56,466 bases of DNA from Alistipes sp. (GTDB lineage Bacteria; Bacteroidota; Bacteroidia; Bacteroidales; Rikenellaceae): NCBI GenBank assembly GCA_017631275.1, contig JAGBTQ010000006.1:1-56466 (forward strand), in the 5' to 3' direction. Position numbers and translations under genes: made by a program. The notes below the pieces were generated by a model. That model made no database searches, was not told where the DNA came from, and saw only the letters and a program-made list of their open reading frames with translations. Positions 24,756-34,089 of this stretch are shown here, one piece after another. How positions within the stretch are numbered: the stretch's first letter is position 1; each line of letters begins with the position of its first letter.

Positions 24756-25721
24756 TTATAAGTCGTGAACAAGGAGGTTGCACCCTCTAATGTCGCTGCC
24801 TGCTATGCGACCCTCCAAGACGAACTCGCCCGTGGGGAGCACTCGTCCCATATCCTGAGTCTGGATAAAGGCGCACGACGAGATGTTGGCAAGGTCGATA
24901 ATGTCGATGCCACCACGCTTTACCGAGTGGTCGAATGGGTCGTTTACGTCGCGGAGCATCATGCGCATCCAACGTGGTGTTCGGAAGATGCCCTCGCCCG
25001 AGGAGTAAGCCTGCGACGTGAGCTCTGCCATGCCATACTCCGAGTGGATGGCATCAACGCCCAAGCCCTCGCACAAAATCTTGTGTAGCTCACTCTTTGC
25101 GAGCTCCTTGCGCTTGCCCTTCATGCCACCCGTCTCCATGACGATGGTATTCTCAAGCTTTGGTGCGTACTTCTCGGCTAAGTCCCATAGAGCGTAGCTC
25201 ACGCCAAGCAAAATCTTTGGCTTGGGGTCATGTGCCATATCCTCGATAAGCTCCTCGTAGTTGTTGAGGTAGAAGCCGCCCGAGCCAGCACGACGTATCA
25301 GCTCATCGACCATATATACCAACGACGAGCCCTCACGCTCAAGGTAGCTGGGCAGGAGTCCGTAGATGCTCCACTTTGTAATCTCGCCATAAAACTGCTC
25401 GAATGCAGCAGTAAAGGCCTTGCGATAGACATCGAGGCTCGCCATAAGGTGGCGTGATGCCACGGTCTGCCCCGTGTTGCTCGACGTAAATATCATCTCG
25501 GGCTCGTGATCAAACGAGTAGATGTCGTGGGTCTTGAATAGCTCGATAGGCAAGAAGGGAATATCCTCCACTGAGCTCACAGCCTCGGGGTCGATACCTA
25601 AGAGCGAGATATACTCCTTGTAGGGCTTGCACCTGTCGGCCTGAAAGCGGAATAGCTCCAGCGCCGCAGCCTCAAACTCCGCATCAGATTTTATCGAAAG
25701 TATTTGGTCGATGTTTAGCAT
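24756..25721 (-). CDS. LuxE-like acyl-protein synthetase/adenylating enzyme
   Basis: The 321-residue protein resembles the LuxE/acyl-protein synthetase branch of the adenylate-forming enzymes. The motifs are SSNTGQTVASRH near residue 80 (phosphate-binding loop) and HSEYGMAELTSQAYS near 225 (adenine/acyl pocket). It would activate a carboxylic acid. It precedes the LicD-GT2 gene by 1 bp, so its product may be transferred to the glycan that gene makes; that is speculative. The start at 25721 (MLNIDQIL) is preferred to one 27 bp upstream. Confidence 0.72.
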   Translation of the reverse strand: MLNIDQILSIKSDAEFEAAALELFRFQADRCKPYKEYISLLGIDPEAVSSVEDIPFLPIELFKTHDIYSFDHEPEMIFTSSNTGQTVASRHLMASLDVYRKAFTAAFEQFYGEITKWSIYGLLPSYLEREGSSLVYMVDELIRRAGSGGFYLNNYEELIEDMAHDPKPKILLGVSYALWDLAEKYAPKLENTIVMETGGMKGKRKELAKSELHKILCEGLGVDAIHSEYGMAELTSQAYSSGEGIFRTPRWMRMMLRDVNDPFDHSVKRGGIDIIDLANISSCAFIQTQDMGRVLPTGEFVLEGRIAGSDIRGCNLLVHDL

Positions 25722-25755
25722 AACACAAAGATAGGAAATAATTCGCAATTAACAA

Positions 25756-25793
25756 AAACGAGGCTAACCACATAAAATAGGTTAGCCTCGTTT
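25756..25793 (-). terminator. infC terminator
   Basis: AAACGAGGCTAACC (25756-25769)/GGTTAGCCTCGTTT (25780-25793) is a perfect 14-bp stem with an A-rich left flank, giving a U-tract to minus-strand transcripts. Confidence 0.88.
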
Positions 25794-25812
25794 CGTACAT
25801 TAAGCCGTAGGA

Positions 25813-26427
25813 TTACTTCTTCGACTTAGGAGCCAAGATCATGTTCATCTTCTTGCCGTCGAGCTTAGGCATAAGCTCCACACGTGCAAACTCCTCCAAG
25901 TCGTTAGCAAATCTGAGCAACAAGATCTCGCCCTGCTCCTTGAAGACGATAGAACGTCCACGGAAGAAGACATAAGCCTTGACCTTTGCGCCCTCCTTAA
26001 GGAAGTTCTCAGCATGCTTAAGCTTGAAGTTGTAGTCGTGGTCGTCGGTCTGTGGACCAAAACGAATCTCCTTGATGACAACCTTAACCTGCTTTGCCTT
26101 GATCTCCTTAGCCTTCTTCTTCTGCTGATAGAGGAACTTCTGGTAGTCGGCAATACGGCATACTGGAGGCTCAGCCTTAGGCGAAATCTCAATCAAGTCG
26201 AGCTCCATCTCGTCCGCTAGGCGGATAGCCTCCTTGATAGGAAGCACGAGGTTAGGCTCAACGTTCTCGCCAACGACACGCACTGTAGGTGCTGTAATCT
26301 CGTCGTTGATACGGTTGGGATTCTCCTGCTGTGGGCGGCGACCACGCTGGTCACGCTGCTGCTGGTTCTGCTGTTGGTTATTCCCCTGCGCCTGTGGGCG
26401 TGGGCGGAATGGAAATTGTCCTGCCAA
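25813..26427 (-). CDS. infC: Translation initiation factor IF-3
   Basis: The 204-residue IF-3 has the usual two domains joined by a lysine-rich linker ([12 protein letters not shown]), with signatures CRIADYQKF and [12 protein letters not shown]. An extra ~38-residue N-terminal tail is rich in Gln, Asn and Arg. The only possible in-frame start after the upstream stop TAA is TTG at 26427 (TTG GCA GGA). A non-AUG start is consistent with the autoregulation known for infC elsewhere (AUU in E. coli). It follows thrS by 28 bp. rpmI and rplT, the usual next genes, are absent. Confidence 0.95.
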   Translation of the reverse strand: MAGQFPFRPRPQAQGNNQQQNQQQRDQRGRRPQQENPNRINDEITAPTVRVVGENVEPNLVLPIKEAIRLADEMELDLIEISPKAEPPVCRIADYQKFLYQQKKKAKEIKAKQVKVVIKEIRFGPQTDDHDYNFKLKHAENFLKEGAKVKAYVFFRGRSIVFKEQGEILLLRFANDLEEFARVELMPKLDGKKMNMILAPKSKK

Positions 26428-26455
26428 ATTAGTTAATTGTTAGTTAGACTTATTT

Positions 26456-28396
26456 TTATTTGTTTGCTTCGATCTCCTTTGCTACGAGCTCCTTCATGAA
26501 CTCAGCGAACTGGGCAATAGTCATCTGACCCTTGTCGCCCTCGCCCTGAGCACGTACCGATACCTTGCCGTCCTCAGCCTCCTTCTCGCCTACGATGAGT
26601 AGGTAAGGGATACGCTTAAGCTCGTTGTCACGAATCTTACGGCCAATCTTCTCGTTACGATCGTCGATCTGTGTGCGGATATCCATCTTGTTGAGCTCTC
26701 GAACAACCTTCTCAGCATACTCGTTGTACTTCTCCGAGATAGGCAATACCACAACCTGGTCTGGTGTTAGCCACAATGGGAACTTACCGCCTGTGTGCTC
26801 CAACAATACAGCCACGAAGCGCTCCATAGAGCCAAATGGCGCACGGTGAATCATGATTGGGCGGTGTAGCTTGTCGTCTGAGCCCTTGTACGTAAGGTCG
26901 AAACGCTCTGGGAGGTTGTAGTCAACCTGGATAGTACCAAGCTGCCAGCTACGTCCCAACGCATCCTTAACCATGAAGTCGAGCTTAGGGCCGTAGAATG
27001 CTGCCTCGCCAAGCTCAACAGTGGTGTTGAGACCCTTCTCCTTACATGCCTGGATAATAGCGCCCTCAGCCTTCTCCCAGTTCTCGTCTGAGCCGATATA
27101 CTTCTCGGTGTTGTTAGGATCACGCAACGAGATCTGTGCTGTGTAGTTGTCGAACTTCAAGGTGCGGAAGATGTACAACACGATGTCGATAACCTTCTCG
27201 AACTCCTCCAAGAGCTGGTCTGGACGTACGAAGAGGTGAGCATCGTCCTGAGTAAATGAGCGTACACGTGTTAGGCCGTGCAACTCGCCCGACTGCTCGT
27301 AGCGGTATACTGTACCGAACTCAGCCAAACGTACAGGAAGATCCTTGTATGAGCGTGGCTTAGAGCGGTAGATCTCGCAGTGGTGAGGACAGTTCATAGG
27401 CTTAAGCAAGTACTCCTCGCCCTCGAATGGGGTGTGGATAGGCTGGAACGAGTCCTTACCATACTTTGCATAGTGGCCCGATGTCACATAGAGGTCCTTG
27501 TTGCCGATATGTGGGGTGATAACCTGCTGATAGCCATAATCCTTCTGGATCTGACGCAAGAAGCGCTCCAAACGGTCACGAAGCTCAGCACCCTTAGGCA
27601 ACCACATAGGAAGACCCTGGCCTACACGCTGTGAGAACATGAACAACTCGAGATCCTTACCGAGCTTACGGTGGTCGCGCTTCTTAGCCTCCTCCAACAT
27701 TGCGAGGTGCTCGTCGAGCATCGACTTCTTAGGGAACGATACGCCATAGATACGTGTAAGCATCTTGTTCTTCTCGTTACCACGCCAGTAAGCACCTGCG
27801 ATAGAGGTAAGCTTAATAGCCTTGATGTAGCCCGTGTTAGGGATATGTGGACCACGACATAGGTCGGTGAATGCACCATTAGTGTAGAACGAGATTGTGC
27901 CGTCCTCGAGGTCGGTGATAAGCTCTACCTTATACTGGTCGCCCTTCTCGGTGAAGGTCTTTAGAGCATCAGCCTTAGATACCTCGGTGCGTACCAACTC
28001 CTCCTTGTTGCGTGATAGCTCCACCATCTTCTTCTCGATAGTCTCGAGGTCAGCCTCGGTGATAGCTACTGGTGAGTCTACGTCGTAGTAGAAACCGTTG
28101 TCGATAGCAGGACCGATACCAAACTTGATGCCAGGGTAGAGAGCCTCCAACGCCTCGGCCAAGAGGTGTGATGATGTGTGCCAGAAGGCGTGCTTGCCCT
28201 CAGCGTCGTCCCACTTAAAGAATTTGATTGTGCAGTCACAATCGATAGGGCGCATCATATCTACAGTTGCGCCATTTACCTCGGCTGCAAGTGAGTCAGC
28301 AGCTAGACGAGGGCTGATGCTCTCTGCCACCTGATAGGCAGTTGTCCCTTTGGCAAACTCTCTTACTGAGCCATCGGGAAAGGTTACTTTAACCAT
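26456..28396 (-). CDS. thrS: Threonyl-tRNA synthetase
   Basis: The 646-residue class II synthetase is full length. It has an N-terminal TGS domain (1-~62), an editing domain with [11 protein letters not shown] (73 onward) and the conserved [10 protein letters not shown] segment, a catalytic core with motif 2 [18 protein letters not shown], and a C-terminal anticodon-binding domain (from about 545). It charges tRNA-Thr in the cytoplasm. It is followed by infC in the same transcript. No T-box or other clear leader was seen in the ~90 bp upstream. Confidence 0.98.
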   Translation of the reverse strand: MVKVTFPDGSVREFAKGTTAYQVAESISPRLAADSLAAEVNGATVDMMRPIDCDCTIKFFKWDDAEGKHAFWHTSSHLLAEALEALYPGIKFGIGPAIDNGFYYDVDSPVAITEADLETIEKKMVELSRNKEELVRTEVSKADALKTFTEKGDQYKVELITDLEDGTISFYTNGAFTDLCRGPHIPNTGYIKAIKLTSIAGAYWRGNEKNKMLTRIYGVSFPKKSMLDEHLAMLEEAKKRDHRKLGKDLELFMFSQRVGQGLPMWLPKGAELRDRLERFLRQIQKDYGYQQVITPHIGNKDLYVTSGHYAKYGKDSFQPIHTPFEGEEYLLKPMNCPHHCEIYRSKPRSYKDLPVRLAEFGTVYRYEQSGELHGLTRVRSFTQDDAHLFVRPDQLLEEFEKVIDIVLYIFRTLKFDNYTAQISLRDPNNTEKYIGSDENWEKAEGAIIQACKEKGLNTTVELGEAAFYGPKLDFMVKDALGRSWQLGTIQVDYNLPERFDLTYKGSDDKLHRPIMIHRAPFGSMERFVAVLLEHTGGKFPLWLTPDQVVVLPISEKYNEYAEKVVRELNKMDIRTQIDDRNEKIGRKIRDNELKRIPYLLIVGEKEAEDGKVSVRAQGEGDKGQMTIAQFAEFMKELVAKEIEANK

Positions 28397-28485
28397 GATA
28401 AATTGTTGTTTTAAAAGTTATTATTTCGAGTGCCTTCGTAGCTCCACAATAACGAGACGGATTACTACTCAGCTGCACTCCGTGT

Positions 28486-28677
28486 TTACTCTTTGTCGTT
28501 CTCTGTACGCTTAAAAATATAGACAAACGCTACTATGCCCAGGATAAGATTTCCTGCCCACATGAGCCAGCCAATCTCGCCCTCAGGCTTCCAGCCAAGG
28601 TAGCAGTTTGCCGTGGCAATACCCATAAGAATATATCCTATGAGTGCCTTTACCGCTCTCTTCAGTTTGCTCTCCAT
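28486..28677 (-). CDS. Small membrane protein (two segments)
   Basis: The 63-residue protein has two hydrophobic segments (about 10-28 and 34-55) and charged ends. No family is recognised. It lies 6 bp downstream of another small membrane protein and 12 bp further from pdxA on the same strand, so the three look like one transcript. Its membrane topology and tight spacing make it more than a chance frame. Confidence 0.65.
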   Translation of the reverse strand: MESKLKRAVKALIGYILMGIATANCYLGWKPEGEIGWLMWAGNLILGIVAFVYIFKRTENDKE

Positions 28678-28683
28678 AGTTTT

Positions 28684-28893
28684 CTACCCTTTATTTTGAT
28701 CGTTCTTCTCGCCCGCCACCTTTGCCAATGCTGCAATGCGCACCACCGAGCGAATGGCGATAAGTGCTACGGCAACATATACTACCCAGTTTAGTGCATT
28801 CTGTGGCATCCACATCCTAAGAAGATATACCACCGCAAGACCTAGTACCACTGCCGAGAGGATTACTCCTAACCAAAGTTTGTTCTTGTTCAT
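28684..28893 (-). CDS. Small membrane protein (two segments)
   Basis: The 69-residue protein has hydrophobic segments at about 6-26 and 34-57 and a charged C-terminal tail (GEKNDQNKG). No family is recognised. It follows pdxA by 11 bp and precedes the other small membrane protein by 6 bp, and the two may act as a pair in the inner membrane. Confidence 0.65.
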   Translation of the reverse strand: MNKNKLWLGVILSAVVLGLAVVYLLRMWMPQNALNWVVYVAVALIAIRSVVRIAALAKVAGEKNDQNKG

Positions 28894-28904
28894 TATCGTA
28901 GCCT

Positions 28905-29996
28905 TTAGTCGTTAATATCGTGCTCTGGAAGATCCTTAATCGACACATCGCGGCCCTTCTCACGCTCGAAGTGCTCCAACGGATTTTTCGACCACTCCTG
29001 CCACTCGGCTCTGCGACGCACGATGTCGATAGCCGTGTATATGGCGTTGCGCATAGCCTGCTCGTCGGCAATGCCCTTGCCCGCAATGTCGTAGGCTACG
29101 CCATGGTCGGGCGATGTGCGCACCTCAGAGAGCGATGCTGTGAAGTTTACGCCATCGGGTGTTAGGGTCTTGAATGGTGCCAAGCCCTGGTCGTGATACA
29201 TTGCCAACACAGCGTCGTACTTCTTGTACTGACCCGAGGCAAAGAAACCGTCAGAGGCAAAAGGACCAAATGCCAAGATGCCCTCCTCATAAGCCTCGAC
29301 AATGGCTGGCTTGATAATCTCCTGCTCCTCGCTACCAAGCAGGCCGCCGTCACCAGCGTGTGGGTTGAGCGCCAATACTGCCACCTTAGGGCGTACCACG
29401 CCAAAGTCCTCACGCATAGAGGTGTTGAGCTGCTTGATGCGCTCCACAATAGCCTCCTTCGATAGCTTTGATGCTACCTCGGCTACGGGAACATGTATCG
29501 TAACAAGACCTACGCGCATAAGCTCCGAGGTCATAATCATCATTGGCTCGCCGTCGAGCTCCTTAGCCAAAAACTCGGTGTGGCCCGTAAATTGAAACTC
29601 TGGGCTCTGGATCATCTCCTTGTCGATAGGCGCTGTCACCAACGCATCTATCTTGCCCGCCTTAAGCTCGTCGATAGCTCGGCGTAGTGCTGCTGCCGCT
29701 GCCTCGCCACCCGCCTTCGAGGGCTTGCCAGGGGTTATGTTTATGTTCTTGTCGCCACACTCCACTAGGTTTACCTTGCCCACTTGAGCATGCTCGGCAC
29801 CAGGCACAATCGTAAAGCGAACAGGCTCCTCAAGATTTAGTCCCTTGAGGTAGTAGTTAGCAGCGTTATTTGAACCATATATCACGGGGGTAAATAGCTC
29901 AGCGAGGTGTCCACCAGCCATCGACTTGAGAATAACCTCCCAGCCGATACCGTTTGTGTCACCCTGAGTAATACCTATTTTTAGCTTATTGCTCAT
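28905..29996 (-). CDS. pdxA: 4-hydroxythreonine-4-phosphate dehydrogenase PdxA
   Basis: The 363-residue cytoplasmic enzyme oxidises 4-phosphohydroxy-L-threonine in DXP-dependent vitamin B6 synthesis. The metal-ligand histidines lie in FTGHTEFL, LNPHAGDGG and MYHDQGLAPFK, all intact, and the N-terminus GITQGDTNGIGWE matches the family. Length is normal for the Bacteroidota form. A TATATTTG box lies just upstream (30019-30026), leaving a short leader. Confidence 0.95.
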   Translation of the reverse strand: MSNKLKIGITQGDTNGIGWEVILKSMAGGHLAELFTPVIYGSNNAANYYLKGLNLEEPVRFTIVPGAEHAQVGKVNLVECGDKNINITPGKPSKAGGEAAAAALRRAIDELKAGKIDALVTAPIDKEMIQSPEFQFTGHTEFLAKELDGEPMMIMTSELMRVGLVTIHVPVAEVASKLSKEAIVERIKQLNTSMREDFGVVRPKVAVLALNPHAGDGGLLGSEEQEIIKPAIVEAYEEGILAFGPFASDGFFASGQYKKYDAVLAMYHDQGLAPFKTLTPDGVNFTASLSEVRTSPDHGVAYDIAGKGIADEQAMRNAIYTAIDIVRRRAEWQEWSKNPLEHFEREKGRDVSIKDLPEHDIND

Positions 29997-30018
29997 ATCT
30001 ATCTATGCTAATAAAGTA

Positions 30019-30026
30019 CAAATATA
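30019..30026 (-). promoter_or_regulatory. -7 box of pdxA
   Basis: The minus-strand TATATTTG fits TAnnTTTG and lies 23 bp from the ATG at 29996. Confidence 0.55.
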
Positions 30027-30095
30027 GAAAAAGTTATGCAAAAATGCAAATTTATCTCACTAATTAAGCTAGATAGCCTAAAAAGGAAAAATAAC

Positions 30096-30143
30096 AAAAC
30101 GATGGTCGGGCGTAGATTTGCTGATATCCCAGACCATCGTTTT
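30096..30143. terminator. Terminator between zinc-finger gene and pdxA
   Basis: AAAACGATGGTC (30096-30107)/GACCATCGTTTT (30132-30143) is a perfect 12-bp stem with a 24-nt loop, ending the minus-strand run above. Confidence 0.8.
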
Positions 30144-30168
30144 GTCTTTATTATGTTGTTTTAGGCTC

Positions 30169-30867
30169 TTATGGAATATTTAGATTGCCATAAACCTTGC
30201 CCGTGCCGTGGCATTTGTTGCATACGCCATTGTGGTTTTTGTCGCAGTTGGGACATAACACGCCATCACGCTTAGCCTCCCACCAGCCTGAGCCATAACA
30301 CCATCTACACTTGCCCGAGCCGTGGCAGTCGCTGCAGGTCTTCATGCCGTAGTTGCTATTTGTTTGCGTTTGGTTTTGCTGCTGCTGGGGCTGCGAGTAG
30401 TTGTTGTTATTGTTATAATTACCGCCATTACCCGACGATTGTGGGTAGCCATGTGCTGTGATGTAGGCAGTTACCGTTTTTTGAGTAACACTCATTCCCA
30501 AGACTGGAATAGTGCCAAAGTTATAATCCACCTCCCAAACACGGATTACTTCGTTCTGGGCGTAAACAAAGTAGTAGGTGGTTACCTCTTCTCCGTTTTT
30601 GTTGATGAGGTTGTAGCGACGGCCCGTGAAACCATAGACATTGGCATTGCCACGACGTACAGCGTAATCGTCGCCATAGTACATATAGTCCTCATAGACC
30701 GTGATAGTCATGGCATTGCCAACAATGCCAGTGTCGTGCCATGAACCATCATACGTGACACCTGTCTCGTGAAAAATGCCGCTCATGATGGCGGACTGTG
30801 CTGACGAAGATGATGTGGCTGCTGCCCACATGCAAATGAGCGTGAAAAGTCTGAGAATGATTTTCAT
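30169..30867 (-). CDS. Exported protein with DnaJ-type cysteine repeats
   Basis: The 232-residue protein has a signal peptide (about 1-24), an unrecognised beta-rich region, a Gln/Asn-rich linker (about 148-172) and a C-terminal cysteine-rich domain. The last contains CSDCHGSGKCRWCYGSG, CPNC and CNKCHGTG, the CxxCxGxG pattern of the DnaJ zinc finger. There is no J domain. A zinc-finger of this sort after a signal peptide is unusual; function is unknown. It ends a long co-directional minus-strand run. Confidence 0.75.
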   Translation of the reverse strand: MKIILRLFTLICMWAAATSSSSAQSAIMSGIFHETGVTYDGSWHDTGIVGNAMTITVYEDYMYYGDDYAVRRGNANVYGFTGRRYNLINKNGEEVTTYYFVYAQNEVIRVWEVDYNFGTIPVLGMSVTQKTVTAYITAHGYPQSSGNGGNYNNNNNYSQPQQQQNQTQTNSNYGMKTCSDCHGSGKCRWCYGSGWWEAKRDGVLCPNCDKNHNGVCNKCHGTGKVYGNLNIP

Positions 30868-30907
30868 AGCTTTGTGGGTTTAGGTTAATAAATATGTCAC
30901 CCCAAAT

Positions 30908-31438
30908 TTACGAAAACTTCTTGAAAAAAGCAAGTAATCCGCCTTTTTTGCCGCTCTTCTCTTTGATTATATGCTCTCTGAGAGCTTTGCAGCAGCGATT
31001 TTTGCGCTGCAACGAGCGTTGAAAGGCTCGGTCGTTGAAGCCCCATGGTGGCTCGAAATGGATGCTATAGCCGTGGGTTAAATCGACAAGCTCGACAGCC
31101 TCCAGCCACCTATCCATCCACTCGGGATTATTCGTTATATCGTTGTTTGTAACAAGCTCTATGGCACGAGCTATATCTCTCTGAAAGTGTGCTGGGGCGT
31201 AGTTGTTGAAATCTTTGAGCGACTCGATAAACCTCTCGCGAGCACCACCCAATGTTGTGGACGTAGCCTCTAAGATTATTTCATTAAGCGTGGCTGGTCG
31301 TTCAATGGGCTCCCATTTAATCTCTACCTTATTCTTGCCAGCATCGGGATTAGGATAGATCTCACCATCCTCGTCCTCAACCAAGCCCGACTCGCCAAGT
31401 ACCTTGTATCTTCTCTCTTTGTTGTCGTCGTTTGCCAT
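30908..31438 (-). CDS. Hypothetical cytoplasmic protein
   Basis: The 176-residue protein has no signal peptide or membrane segment. It is acidic at the N-terminus (DEDGEIYPNPD), helical with conserved-looking tryptophans in the middle, and basic at the end (KSGKKGGLLAFFKKFS). I do not recognise a family. It starts 11 bp after the SpoU methylase stop, so it is probably co-transcribed with RNA-processing genes. Confidence 0.6.
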   Translation of the reverse strand: MANDDNKERRYKVLGESGLVEDEDGEIYPNPDAGKNKVEIKWEPIERPATLNEIILEATSTTLGGARERFIESLKDFNNYAPAHFQRDIARAIELVTNNDITNNPEWMDRWLEAVELVDLTHGYSIHFEPPWGFNDRAFQRSLQRKNRCCKALREHIIKEKSGKKGGLLAFFKKFS

Positions 31439-31449
31439 GTCGCTCAGTT

Positions 31450-32187
31450 TTATTTGCGTCGAAACTCAGAGAGAATGATGCCCGTTGCCATAGCCACATT
31501 TAGAGACTCCGAGGTAGGTGCGTCGGCAGGGTAGGGCGGTATAAATAGCTTGTGTGTCAGTGTGTTGCGACACTCATCGCTAAGGCCTCGACCCTCGTTG
31601 CCCATGACGATAATGCCCTCCGATGTGAGCTTCTCGTGGTAGATGTTATTGCCATCGAGGAGTGTTCCGTAGATTGCAAGACCCTCGGTGCGAGCCTCGC
31701 TAAGAAGTGAGCTGAGGTTCTCTATATAGTGAACTTTTACACGTAGTAGTGCACCCATCGTTGCCTGCACAACCTTGGGGTTGTACAGATCGGCACACTC
31801 GCGCGAGCAGATGATATTCTCCACACCAAACCAGTCGGCAAGGCGCACGATAGTACCCATATTGCCTGGGTTCTGCACACCATCGAGGGCGAGCGTAAGT
31901 TTTGTTTTTAGGCAATTTAAGGCGAGAGTGTAACGTGGCTGTTCGACCACGGCAAGGATGTCTGAGGCGGTGCTTAGCTGCGAAATGCGCTCCATCTCGC
32001 GTTTCTCGATGCGCACAACATCTTTGCCCGCGACATCGTCGCGCGTGGTGTAGATGTTGCGTATGCGTAGCTGCGAATTTATAATCTCATCAACGAGTTT
32101 GATGCCCTCGGCAACAAATAGGTGCTCTGTGTCACGTGTGCGCTTATCGGCAAGCGAACGTATAAACTGAATTTCCGCCTTTGTCAT
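31450..32187 (-). CDS. SpoU/TrmH-type RNA 2'-O-methyltransferase
   Basis: The 245-residue SPOUT enzyme methylates a ribose 2'-OH in tRNA or rRNA, using SAM. It has an N-terminal substrate-binding domain and the three SpoU motifs: LDGVQNPGNMGTIVRLAD (motif 1), IIVMGNEGRGLS (motif 2) and SESLNVAMATGIILSEF (motif 3). It is close to RlmB/TrmH, but the exact target nucleotide cannot be read. Its start overlaps the rnz stop by 4 bp. Confidence 0.9.
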   Translation of the reverse strand: MTKAEIQFIRSLADKRTRDTEHLFVAEGIKLVDEIINSQLRIRNIYTTRDDVAGKDVVRIEKREMERISQLSTASDILAVVEQPRYTLALNCLKTKLTLALDGVQNPGNMGTIVRLADWFGVENIICSRECADLYNPKVVQATMGALLRVKVHYIENLSSLLSEARTEGLAIYGTLLDGNNIYHEKLTSEGIIVMGNEGRGLSDECRNTLTHKLFIPPYPADAPTSESLNVAMATGIILSEFRRK

Positions 32188-33104
32188 CTTATCTCTTCAA
32201 TGCTAAATGTGGTGCCCTCTGTGGCGATATATGTCTCGGGAAATATCTCACGACACTCGTCGCATAGCTGCTCGTGGTCCTTGTAGCGTGACGAGAAGTG
32301 GCCAATAATCAGGCGTTTAGCCTCAGCCTTTGCTGCTACTTTGGCAGCCTCGTGTGTGGTTGAGTGTCCACGACCCTTGGCCATCATTGTGTCGCGCTCA
32401 GAGTAGGTTGTCTCGTGATATAGTAGGTCAACGCCCCTGACCCTCTCGGCAGCACGTGCCGAGTAGTTTGTGTCGGAGAGATAGGCGTAGGAGCGTGCCT
32501 TGTAGGGGATATATGTTAGCTCCTCGTTAGCTATGCGCTCGTCACCGCGCAGGATATCCTCGCCACGCTTGGCAGCAACAATCTCGGCTATCGAGAGCTT
32601 GTATTTTTCGATTTTATACTTCTCGACATTTAGTCCTGGCTGTTTCTCCTTGAACAAGAAGCCCGCCGTGGGTACACGATGCCTAAGAGGAATACTCCAC
32701 ACCTCTAAGGTGCTGTTTTCCATGATTATCTGGTGCTCTGTGGTGCGCACCTCGTGCCACTTAACTTCGTAGGGCAGGTCGTCCCAAAAGTAGCGGCGGT
32801 GATACTCTAAAATCTCGCCCATGGGCGCTGGTGCATATATATCCAGTGGCGTGCGCTTGCCCTCAAGGCCGAGGGTTGCAATAAGCGGAAAGAGCCCGAA
32901 GCAGTGGTCGCCATGCAGGTGCGAGATAAATACAGCCCTAAGGCGTAGCGGATTTATGCCACGCCTTATGAGCTGCTGTTGTACACCCTCGCCAGCATCC
33001 ACGAGGTAGTATTGCTCGTTGAGGTTTACTACCTGCGCCGATGGGTGGGCGTGTGGTGTTGGTTTGGCAGACGAATTACCGAGTATGGTAACTGTAAATG
33101 CCAC
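32184..33104 (-). CDS. rnz: Ribonuclease Z
   Basis: The 306-residue metallo-beta-lactamase-fold endonuclease trims the 3' ends of tRNA precursors. HLHGDH at about 62-67 is the zinc motif, followed by HETTY and GHFSSRYKD ligand regions. An exosite arm with PHxYK-like sequence is present. It is relevant that the two tRNAs seen in this window do not encode CCA. It overlaps the next gene by 4 bp. Confidence 0.95.
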   Translation of the reverse strand: MAFTVTILGNSSAKPTPHAHPSAQVVNLNEQYYLVDAGEGVQQQLIRRGINPLRLRAVFISHLHGDHCFGLFPLIATLGLEGKRTPLDIYAPAPMGEILEYHRRYFWDDLPYEVKWHEVRTTEHQIIMENSTLEVWSIPLRHRVPTAGFLFKEKQPGLNVEKYKIEKYKLSIAEIVAAKRGEDILRGDERIANEELTYIPYKARSYAYLSDTNYSARAAERVRGVDLLYHETTYSERDTMMAKGRGHSTTHEAAKVAAKAEAKRLIIGHFSSRYKDHEQLCDECREIFPETYIATEGTTFSIEEIR

Positions 33105-33124
33105 TAATATAATTTGTTACCCAA

Positions 33125-34048
33125 TTACTGAGCAAGCAACCAACGCTCGCAGTCGAGAGCTGCAATACAGCCTGAACCTGCAGCAGTGATAGCCTGACGG
33201 TAGTGAGGATCCTTAACGTCGCCCGCAGCAAATACACCCTCAACAGATGTCTTTGATGTGCCAGGAACGACCTTGATGTAGCCCTGCTCGTCGAGCTCGA
33301 GCTGACCCTTGAATACCTCTACATTTGGGTGGTGGCCAATAGCAAGGAAGAAGCCCATGATGTCGAGTGTGCGCTCCTCGCCTGAGGTGCTCACTACGCG
33401 TACACCTGTTACGCCCTCCTCGTCGCCCAATACCTCAGCAGTGTTGTGCTCGAACAATACCTCGATGTTAGGAGTGTTGAACACACGCTCCTGCATAGCC
33501 TTTGATGCACGCAAGAAGTTCTTACGAACGATAAGATAAACCTTACGGCAGATTGAAGCAAGGTAAGTAGCCTCCTCGCAAGCAGTGTCACCACCACCTA
33601 CTACTGCTACGTCCTTCTTGCGGTAGAAGAAACCGTCACATGTAGCACATGCCGATACACCCATACCACGATACTTCTGCTCAGACTCCAAGCCGAGGTA
33701 CTTAGCTGAAGCGCCTGTTGATACGATCACTGCGTCAGCCTCGATCTCGTGCTCGTGGTCAACGATAGCCTTGAATGGACGCTTCGAAAGGTCGATGTCG
33801 GTGATGATACCGCGACGTACGTCAGCACCAAAGCGCATAGCCTGCTTCTTGAGGTCCTCCATCATAAGAGTACATGTGATACCCTCTGGATAGCCTGGGA
33901 AGTTCTCAATCTCAGTGGTTGTTGTGAGCTGACCACCTGGCTCAATACCCTCGTACAATACTGGTGAGAGGTTAGCACGTGAAGTGTAGATAGCAGCAGT
34001 GAAACCTGCAGGGCCGCTACCGATGATTAAAACTTTTACCTTTTCCAT
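33125..34048 (-). CDS. trxB: Thioredoxin reductase
   Basis: The 307-residue flavoprotein reduces thioredoxin with NADPH. GSGPAGFTAAIYTSRA at 11-26 binds FAD, CATCDG is the redox-active site (CxxC plus Asp), VGGGDTACEEA binds NADPH, and GVFAAGDV near the C-terminus is the second FAD signature. Length is standard. It sits between DUF4954 and rnz on the same strand. Confidence 0.97.
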   Translation of the reverse strand: MEKVKVLIIGSGPAGFTAAIYTSRANLSPVLYEGIEPGGQLTTTTEIENFPGYPEGITCTLMMEDLKKQAMRFGADVRRGIITDIDLSKRPFKAIVDHEHEIEADAVIVSTGASAKYLGLESEQKYRGMGVSACATCDGFFYRKKDVAVVGGGDTACEEATYLASICRKVYLIVRKNFLRASKAMQERVFNTPNIEVLFEHNTAEVLGDEEGVTGVRVVSTSGEERTLDIMGFFLAIGHHPNVEVFKGQLELDEQGYIKVVPGTSKTSVEGVFAAGDVKDPHYRQAITAAGSGCIAALDCERWLLAQ

Positions 34049-34089
34049 AGTTTTGTTTGTTTTAGTATGTTTGTGTTTTGGTTTTTGCG

